Below, one piece after another: positions 13,950 to 19,082 of a stretch of DNA of 19,082 nt (position 1 is its first letter; each line of letters opens with the position of its first letter). The stretch lies in contig SKWF01000011.1 of assembly GCA_007129085.1 (NCBI GenBank), positions 1 through 19,082 on the forward strand, in the 5' to 3' direction. The stretch is from Balneolaceae bacterium (GTDB lineage Bacteria > Bacteroidota > Rhodothermia > Balneolales > Balneolaceae). Both the position numbers and the translations under genes were made by a program. The notes under the pieces are model-generated. The model had not been told where the DNA came from. It saw only the letters and a program-made list of their open reading frames with translations, and made no database searches.

Positions 13950-15824
13950 ATGCCTACAATTGTAGCCTTCGAAACGATTACAGAGCTTTATCAAAATCTT
14001 ACCAAAAAATACGAAAATTCTGATAAAACAGCTTTTGCTTATAAACCATCTGGTGAGGAGGAGTATAAGACGATTACGTGGGATTCCGTAAAGGAGGATG
14101 TAACTGCAATTGCCAGCTACTTGATTGATCAGGGTGTAGAGAAAGATGAAAAAGTAGCGATATTGAGTGAAAACAGGTACGAATGGGCCGTTGTGGATCT
14201 AGCTATACAGATGATTGGGGCTATTAATGTTTCCCTCTATTCTACGCTGCCTCCGAATCAGTGCCAATATATTCTGAACAATTCCGAAGCGAAGATATTT
14301 TTTGTATCAACGGGGATTCAGCTAAAAAAAGCGGTCGAGATTTTTGATGAGTGCCCGAATGTAAAACAGGTAATCGCTTTCGATGAACCGAAAGTGAAGG
14401 AGTATATCGAAAAAGAGTATGTAAAGCTCTATGATACCGTTTGGACGCAGGGAGCAAAGGCAGAAACGGCGCAACGAGAGACGCTTAAAAAGCGGGCAAA
14501 AAGCGTTAAGCCGGAAGATATAAGTACGCTTATCTATACATCGGGTACAACGGGTAAACCAAAAGGGGCAATGTTAACCCATCGGAATATTGTAAGTAAT
14601 ATTAAATCTGCACACGAGGCGATTACTATAGGTGAGTCTGATCGGTGTCTCTCATTTTTACCGCTATGCCATTCGTTTGAACGCACCGGCGGATATTACG
14701 CCATGATTGCAGGTGGGGCAGAAATCTACTATGCGGAGAGTGTAGATACGGTAGCCCGAAATATGCTGGAAGTCCACCCGACAATTGTGGTGAGTGTACC
14801 AAGGCTTTTTGAGAAGATTTATAACTTGGTAAAGAAAAATGTGGAAGAGGGGAGTGCTATTCAGCAGTCAATTTTTAACTGGGCACTGAATGTGGGTGAG
14901 AAATACTGGAATGGTAAACGTGGTTTGATAAGTATTCAAAAACCTATCGCAGACAAATTGGTGTTTGATAAACTGAAACAGCGCACCGGTGGCAACATTC
15001 GATTTTTTGTTTCCGGCGGAGCTGCACTCCCGGCTGAAATTGGTACATTTTTTATGGCTGCCGGCCTGAATATTCTCGAGGGATATGGCCTGACCGAAAC
15101 CTCCCCGATTATGTGCTGCAACAGGTATGGCGATGAAAAAATGGGAACAGTAGGTAAAGTTATTAACGGCGTAACGGTAGGAATTCAGCGGCTTGATGAT
15201 AGTAAAATTGTTGCTGAGGTGAGTGGTGAAGATTATCCTACAGATATAACCTCGGAAGCCGGAGAAATTCTAAACCGCGGCCCAAATACCATGAAGGGGT
15301 ATTGGAAAAATGAGAAAGCGACCAAAGAGATGATTGACGATGACGGCTGGTTGCATACCGGGGATGTTGGGCGATTTGTTGATGGGCGACTTGAAATCAC
15401 GGACCGCATCAAACATATGATTGTAAATGCAGGTGGTAAAAATATTTATCCCGGCCCGATTGAGGAGACATTTAAAACCAGCAAATGGGTAGATCAATTG
15501 GTTGTGGTGGGCGAAAATCAACCGTTTATGGCTGCTCTGATTGTACCCGATTTTGAAGCCATCAAAACGTACGCCAAGCAGAACGATATTCAGTATTCGG
15601 ATATTGAAGAGCTTATAGAGCACGAATCAATCGTAAATCTGTTCAGTAAAGAGGTTCGGTCTGTTTCACGAGATCTGGCCTCGCACGAAAAGATTCGTGA
15701 TTTCCGATTGGTGCCAAATGAGTTTACTGTTGAAACGGGCGAGCTAACTCCAACGCTAAAAGTAAAGCGGCGGGTGATTGAAGAGAAGTACGAACACCTG
15801 ATCAACGATATTTTTGATGGGTGA
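13950..15824 (+). CDS. Long-chain fatty-acid-CoA ligase (AMP-forming)
   Basis: Activates long-chain fatty acids to acyl-CoA through an acyl-adenylate, feeding beta-oxidation or lipid synthesis; probably a peripheral membrane enzyme. The 624 residues are typical of the FAA1/ACSL-like group. Motifs: the ATP-binding loop YTSGTTGKPKG (196-206), YGLTETSP (379-386), the HTGD motif (469-472), DR-IK (485-488), NAGGKNIYP (493-501) and the C-terminal TPTLKVKRR segment with the catalytic Lys. The start at 13950 is the first ATG giving the family N-terminus; no Shine-Dalgarno is seen. It diverges from fur, so an operator between them may link it to iron or zinc status. Chain-length preference cannot be read from the sequence, so no gene symbol is given. 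Confidence 0.94.
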   Translation: MPTIVAFETITELYQNLTKKYENSDKTAFAYKPSGEEEYKTITWDSVKEDVTAIASYLIDQGVEKDEKVAILSENRYEWAVVDLAIQMIGAINVSLYSTLPPNQCQYILNNSEAKIFFVSTGIQLKKAVEIFDECPNVKQVIAFDEPKVKEYIEKEYVKLYDTVWTQGAKAETAQRETLKKRAKSVKPEDISTLIYTSGTTGKPKGAMLTHRNIVSNIKSAHEAITIGESDRCLSFLPLCHSFERTGGYYAMIAGGAEIYYAESVDTVARNMLEVHPTIVVSVPRLFEKIYNLVKKNVEEGSAIQQSIFNWALNVGEKYWNGKRGLISIQKPIADKLVFDKLKQRTGGNIRFFVSGGAALPAEIGTFFMAAGLNILEGYGLTETSPIMCCNRYGDEKMGTVGKVINGVTVGIQRLDDSKIVAEVSGEDYPTDITSEAGEILNRGPNTMKGYWKNEKATKEMIDDDGWLHTGDVGRFVDGRLEITDRIKHMIVNAGGKNIYPGPIEETFKTSKWVDQLVVVGENQPFMAALIVPDFEAIKTYAKQNDIQYSDIEELIEHESIVNLFSKEVRSVSRDLASHEKIRDFRLVPNEFTVETGELTPTLKVKRRVIEEKYEHLINDIFDG

Positions 15825-15830
15825 TAAATC

Positions 15831-15857
15831 CATCGCCGAAGCAATTCCTCGGCGATG
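15831..15857. terminator. Inverted repeat between convergent genes
   Basis: CATCGCCGA (15831-15839) pairs perfectly with TCGGCGATG (15849-15857) around a 9-base loop, 6 bases after the acyl-CoA ligase stop and 21 before the stop of the converging membrane-protein gene. No T-run follows on either strand, so termination would need Rho or another factor; it may mainly protect mRNA 3' ends. Confidence 0.5.
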
Positions 15858-15877
15858 TGATTAATATACTTTAACCT

Positions 15878-16282
15878 CTATTCGGTACCGCCATCTTCGA
15901 ACGTGGTGTCCGGCGCAGGTTCTTTACGTGCCGCAATGAACGACTTAATTCCTGCTACTACAAAAAAGAGGCAGATTAAAGCCATTGCCGCCTGACCGTA
16001 CGATGCAGCTGGGTTCTCCAGTTCACCACCGCCAAGTATTCCAAAGACGTTCATCAACCCGCCAAATGAGCCGCCGATACCTAAAATGGCAAGCAGGAGC
16101 GCGGCGTGCATAGAGTGCTTTCGCATCGATTCTTTTTTGTTAGCAAGAACGCCAAGTCCCACAAATGCGATTCCGAAAAAAGATGGAATTAAAGCGGTGG
16201 CACTTGCGCCTCCGGTGGCAACATACGATATGATACCAAGAATAATGAGTAGAATTCCGGTGTAGTTGGATAATTTAGGCAT
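15878..16282 (-). CDS. Small four-helix membrane protein, function unknown
   Basis: The 134 residues contain four hydrophobic segments at about 8-25, 28-48, 58-82 and 96-116, joined by short loops with a basic NKKESMRKHSMH loop (48-59) and an acidic C-terminal tail. This predicts an inner-membrane protein with the Lys/Arg loop in the cytoplasm. The HSMHAALLLAILG stretch looks like a conserved feature of small unassigned membrane proteins in this group, but I cannot name a family. It is last in a tight minus-strand operon, 15 bases after the DUF1499 gene. No signal for a catalytic or transport role was seen. Confidence 0.82.
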   Translation of the reverse strand: MPKLSNYTGILLIILGIISYVATGGASATALIPSFFGIAFVGLGVLANKKESMRKHSMHAALLLAILGIGGSFGGLMNVFGILGGGELENPAASYGQAAMALICLFFVVAGIKSFIAARKEPAPDTTFEDGGTE

Positions 16283-16297
16283 GTCGAAAAAATTTAA

Positions 16298-16741
16298 TTA
16301 GCTGTTAATGTTGGATAGCAAAGTAGCAACTCGCCGGCGGTTAACGCCCAGGTCGCTGTGGCCTTCTCGGCTCGAACTTCTGATATGTGCAACGGCTCCC
16401 GTAGGATAGGAATCTATTTTGATAACTACATCATCCAAAAAGCCGAACAGTGGAATACGAAATATGGCATTAACGTGAAGCTGTTGTGAATTTGAGTCAA
16501 CTTCGTGGGCGTTCATCTTTTCCAATGCTCTAAGCACGTTCTCAAACAACTTATCCTCATTCTGTTCTGATGGCACAGAAACCCGAACGCAGTTGGGTGA
16601 GTCGGGGCACTCCGGCAGCGGATTTTCAATATCAGCCGGAGATTCAAAATCGCTTGATGTAGAGCCCTTAAGGGGTCCGTAAAAGTTAAACATGATAAGT
16701 ACCAAAACTACTGTTAGCCCGATTGCAATCCATTTGAGCAT
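16298..16741 (-). CDS. DUF1499 family envelope protein
   Basis: The 147 residues start with a hydrophobic helix (4-20) that acts as a membrane anchor or uncleaved signal. The DUF1499 hallmarks follow: CPDSPNCV (45-52), RIPLFGFLDDVVIKI (95-109) and RSSSREGHSDLGVNRRR (121-137). The cysteines C45 and C51 could form a disulfide outside the membrane. The family is widespread and has no established biochemical function. It lies 14 bases after the LOG-family gene and 15 before the small membrane protein, so it is co-transcribed with both. Confidence 0.93.
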   Translation of the reverse strand: MLKWIAIGLTVVLVLIMFNFYGPLKGSTSSDFESPADIENPLPECPDSPNCVRVSVPSEQNEDKLFENVLRALEKMNAHEVDSNSQQLHVNAIFRIPLFGFLDDVVIKIDSYPTGAVAHIRSSSREGHSDLGVNRRRVATLLSNINS

Positions 16742-16755
16742 ATTGGTTTATTAAT

Positions 16756-17298
16756 TTAACTCTGCTTTGATGTGCAGAACTCTAAACACTGCTCCACCGT
16801 TTCAGCCACCTGTAAAATCGTACGGTTATTCGGTTTGATGAACCCCGTATCCACGGCTTGGTCCACCATCTGAATGAGCGGGTCGTAAAAACTTTGAACA
16901 TTCAGAAGGGTAATCGGCTTATCAATAATGCCGATCTGGTTCCAAGTGATGATTTCGAACAGCTCTTCCATGGTTCCAAAACCGCCCGGCATGGCTACAA
17001 AAGCATCGGCAAGGTCGGCCATTCTGGACTTTCTCTCATGCATATCTGCCACGGTGATGAGCTGTGTAATTTCGGTATGTGCCACCTCTTTACTGAATAG
17101 ATTTTCCGGGATCACCCCGATAACTTCGCCGCCGTTTTCCATCACAGAGTCTGCCAGAGTTCCCATCACACCAAGAGAGGAGCCGCCATAGACCAGGGAG
17201 TGTTGGTTTTGAGCAATTTGCTTGCCGAATTCGCGGGCGGCTGTTAAAACTTTTGGATTATTTCCGTTTGATGATCCACAGTACACACAGATGTTCAT
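16756..17298 (-). CDS. LOG-family nucleotide 5'-monophosphate phosphoribohydrolase (TIGR00730)
   Basis: Members cleave nucleoside 5'-monophosphates to free base and ribose 5-phosphate; plant and some bacterial homologues release cytokinins. The 180 residues have the Rossmann-like opening CVYCGSSNG (4-12), YGGSSLGVMG (37-46), the MHERK segment with the conserved Arg (R89) and the signature PGGFGTMEE (104-112). The substrate in this organism is unknown; a nucleotide-salvage or housecleaning role is inferred. Its ATG overlaps the cysteine desulfurase stop by 4 bases (ATGA, 17295-17298), so the two are translationally coupled. Confidence 0.93.
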   Translation of the reverse strand: MNICVYCGSSNGNNPKVLTAAREFGKQIAQNQHSLVYGGSSLGVMGTLADSVMENGGEVIGVIPENLFSKEVAHTEITQLITVADMHERKSRMADLADAFVAMPGGFGTMEELFEIITWNQIGIIDKPITLLNVQSFYDPLIQMVDQAVDTGFIKPNNRTILQVAETVEQCLEFCTSKQS

Positions 17299-18476
17299 GA
17301 TGTTACCGTGGTCATTCGATCTAAAACGCCTTCCAGTTTTTCAAGAAAAAACTGCACCTCTTCCACGGTGTTATCTTTTCCAAAACTGATACGAATGCTG
17401 GAGTTTGCCTCGTGATCCGGCAGCCCAATGCCTTTTAGTACGTGCGACGGTTCAACGGCGCCTGATGTGCAGGCTGATCCATTCGATATGCAAATTCCTT
17501 CGATATCAAGGTTTAGGAGCAACATTTCGCCATCAAGCCCCTTTTTATCATCGGTTAAAAATGCCAGGTTAATAATGTGGGGTACACCCTGATCTTCCGG
17601 ACCATTAATTTGATATCTGCCGGAGAACGATTTTTCAAGCCCGGCTAATAATTCTTTTCTCAGGTTTACAAAATGGTTGCGGTGGCTGTCCATCTCTTCG
17701 GTGGTTAGCTCCAGTGCTTTTGCCAGTCCTGCAATTCCGGCCACGTTGGAGGTACCGCCGCGCCGTCTCCGCTCTTGCGATCCGCCCTGCAGCCAGGGAA
17801 GCCAGGGCGTGCCATTTTTTACATAAAGAATTCCAATTCCCTTTGGCCCGTAAATTTTGTGTGCACTTATGCTGAGGGCATCAACACCAAGTTCATTTAC
17901 ATCTACCGGAATTTTTCCCACGCTTTGAACCGTATCAGAATGAAACGGCACATTTTTTCCCCGGCACACTTTGGAGATTTCATTAATCGGCAGGATGGTG
18001 CCAATTTCGTTATTCACATGCATCAGCGATACAATGGCTGTATCATTGGATATGGCTTCATCAACTTGTTCCGGTGAAATCATACCGCGACTGTCCGGCT
18101 CAAGATAGGTGATGGTGCACCCATGCATTTTCAGGCTTTCGGCCGGGTGGATAACAGCATGGTGCTCGATGGGCGAGGTGATGATCTCCGTTTTTCGAGT
18201 AGCTGATACAACTCCTTTGATAATGGCGTTATCGCTTTCTGTACCGCCACTTGTGAATATAATTTCGGATGGTTCGGCACCAATGAGCTCGGCAATTTTT
18301 TCGCGTGCATCTTCGATGGCTACTTTTGTATCTCGCCCAAGCTGATGTGCAGAATCGGCATTCCCAAAATTGTTGCGGTAATAGGGGAGAATCTCCTCCA
18401 AAACCCGTTCATCTACCGGGGTTGTAGAGGCGTGATCGAAATAGATGGAATCCATAGCTGTATCTGATTTTGACAT
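17295..18476 (-). CDS. Cysteine desulfurase (IscS/NifS type)
   Basis: PLP enzyme that takes sulfur from cysteine as an enzyme-bound persulfide for Fe-S clusters, thio-tRNA or other sulfur uses. From the chosen ATG at 18476 the protein has 393 residues, normal for the family; the frame stays open to 18542, but that extension is unlike it. A further ATG at 18455 would start directly before IYFDHASTTP. Visible: FTSGGTESDN, IEHHAV (PLP-stacking His, about residue 106), HSDTVQSVG, SAHKIYGPKG with the Schiff-base Lys (about 207), and the active loop NGSACTSG with Cys (about 336). The SxxCTSG loop fits group I enzymes. No iscU, mnmA or thiI is visible beside it. miaB, 11 kb away, is an Fe-S enzyme that would depend on such sulfur supply. 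It is the first gene of a four-gene operon. Confidence 0.94.
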   Translation of the reverse strand: MSKSDTAMDSIYFDHASTTPVDERVLEEILPYYRNNFGNADSAHQLGRDTKVAIEDAREKIAELIGAEPSEIIFTSGGTESDNAIIKGVVSATRKTEIITSPIEHHAVIHPAESLKMHGCTITYLEPDSRGMISPEQVDEAISNDTAIVSLMHVNNEIGTILPINEISKVCRGKNVPFHSDTVQSVGKIPVDVNELGVDALSISAHKIYGPKGIGILYVKNGTPWLPWLQGGSQERRRRGGTSNVAGIAGLAKALELTTEEMDSHRNHFVNLRKELLAGLEKSFSGRYQINGPEDQGVPHIINLAFLTDDKKGLDGEMLLLNLDIEGICISNGSACTSGAVEPSHVLKGIGLPDHEANSSIRISFGKDNTVEEVQFFLEKLEGVLDRMTTVTS

Positions 18477-18601
18477 ATCTGCAAAATATAGAAAATGAGT
18501 CTTTAAAGATAGCGTGGTTTCCGGGATAGATTTGCGTTTCAATTTCCAAACCGGCAGTTAATCCTGTATTTTAATGGAGGCTTTGAAGAATCTTAAAGCA
18601 G

Positions 18602-18703
18602 TACATTTCGACTTCACTCCACTACGTTTCGTTGCGCTCAATGTGACGTTTAACGTCATACTGAGCGCAATGAGAAGTGAAGCGACGAATGTAGTCGAAG
18701 TAT
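18602..18703. repeat. Long imperfect hairpin, REP-like dispersed element
   Basis: The core pairs perfectly: TTGCGCTCA (18632-18640) with TGAGCGCAA (18662-18670), and inside it TGACGTT (18644-18650) with AACGTCA (18652-18658) around one base. The outer arms (18602-18631 and 18671-18703) are imperfect, both ending in TAC...TTCGACT or its complement. Hairpins built on a TTCGACT...GCGCTCA...TGACG consensus are, from memory, common dispersed repeats in Bacteroidota-like genomes. It fills the middle of the 286-base divergent region between the cysteine desulfurase and pgk, which holds no gene that I can see. Confidence 0.7.
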
Positions 18704-18705
18704 TA

Positions 18706-18736
18706 TTGTGTTTTTCAAAGCCCCTAAAGGTATAAA
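18706..18736 (+). promoter_or_regulatory. Possible pgk promoter
   Basis: TTGTGT (18706-18711) and TATAAA (18731-18736) are 19 bases apart, and the second box ends 26 bases before the pgk ATG. The spacing is longer than ideal and sigma-factor consensus in this group differs, so this is tentative. Confidence 0.3.
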
Positions 18737-18762
18737 TAGAAAAATCAGAAACAGATATACAG

Positions 18763-19082
18763 ATGGCTAAAAAAACACTTCGAGATGTAGATGTGAACGG
18801 GAAAACGGTATTGATGAGAGTAGATTTTAACGTGCCGATTTCCGACGGAAAAATTAAGGATGACAACCGAATCGTCCAGGCGCTGAAATCAATTAACTAC
18901 GTGATTGAACATGGCGGTAAATTGGTTTTAACCAGCCATCTCGGCCGCCCCGGTGGTGAAGCATCCGAAAAGTTTAGCCTGGCTCCCGTAGCTAAGCATT
19001 TGGCAACGTTGGTAGATGTACCGGTACATTTCGCGAAAGATTGTATTGGCGAAGAGGCGGAGTCTGTTATCAAAAATGCGGA
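18763..19082 (+). CDS. pgk: Phosphoglycerate kinase (3' end beyond the window)
   Basis: Glycolytic/gluconeogenic enzyme that transfers phosphate from 1,3-bisphosphoglycerate to ADP in the cytoplasm. Only the first 106 codons are present; the frame stays open to the window edge. The start MAKKTLRDVDVNGK is typical. RVDFNVP (residues ~20-26, with the substrate-binding Asp and Asn) and SHLGRP (substrate-binding His and Arg) are intact, so the N-terminal 3-phosphoglycerate domain looks functional. The ATG at 18763 has no Shine-Dalgarno, like most genes here. It diverges from the cysteine desulfurase operon across a hairpin repeat. Confidence 0.95.
   Translation, partial: MAKKTLRDVDVNGKTVLMRVDFNVPISDGKIKDDNRIVQALKSINYVIEHGGKLVLTSHLGRPGGEASEKFSLAPVAKHLATLVDVPVHFAKDCIGEEAESVIKNA

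Noticed and set aside
18477..18542. 22-codon upstream extension of the cysteine desulfurase frame
   Set aside because: Family members start close to the IYFDHAST strand. The extension is not family-like, so the ATG at 18476 (or 18455) was preferred.
18558..18866. Minus-strand open frame of 102 codons across the desulfurase/pgk gap
   Set aside because: It runs through the hairpin repeat and antisense to the pgk start, with no recognisable protein features; a chance frame.
1..19082. Search for CRISPR arrays, tRNA/rRNA genes, transposases, toxin-antitoxin or defence genes
   Set aside because: No regularly spaced repeats, RNA-gene signatures or proteins of those families were seen.

Overview
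The window reads as housekeeping chromosome from a Gram-negative bacterium of the Bacteroidota/Balneolota/Rhodothermota group. This placement is an inference from several traits: two lipoproteins of the DUF4382 type, outer-membrane beta-barrels with C-terminal aromatic strands, very acidic secreted proteins, moderate GC content, and Shine-Dalgarno sequences that are mostly absent (ftsX and the second gene are exceptions). No tRNA, rRNA, CRISPR array, transposase, phage gene or toxin/defence locus was seen.

Left part (1-4300, plus strand). The 3' part of an outer-membrane barrel gene ends in an AMPK/CBM48-like glycan-binding domain. It is followed after 12 bases by a secreted helical protein with a Gly/Pro/Asn-rich tail. 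Then come two tandem, near-identical DUF4382 lipoprotein genes. Each has its own terminator and its own copy of an upstream element conserved in sequence and spacing, so the promoter was probably duplicated with the gene. The 283 bases after them hold a strong hairpin, a GC-rich palindrome and a C-rich repeat.

Middle (4305-8987, minus strand). A double-domain FKBP lipoprotein precedes miaB (tRNA methylthiolation). Further upstream is pgsA-pgpA-pyrE-unknown: pgsA and pgpA overlap by 4 bases and catalyse consecutive steps of phosphatidylglycerol synthesis, then pyrE (pyrimidine synthesis) overlaps an unrecognised gene.

Right-middle (9093-13242, plus strand). cinA is followed, in the same frame and with no spacer, by a TonB-receptor-like barrel gene that starts with TTG. 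ftsX follows. A Fur-family repressor gene converges on ftsX and diverges from a long-chain acyl-CoA synthetase gene. A perfect 7-1-7 inverted repeat between fur and the synthetase is a good candidate Fur operator.

Right end (15878-19082). A compact minus-strand operon runs cysteine desulfurase, LOG-family nucleotide hydrolase, DUF1499 protein, small membrane protein. It diverges from pgk, which is cut by the window edge. A long imperfect hairpin of a repetitive-element type lies between them.

I found no clear new multi-gene system. The observations most worth a second look are the duplicated DUF4382 promoter element, the barrel with a glycan-binding domain and its helical partner, the abutting same-frame cinA/barrel junction, and the 7-1-7 operator.
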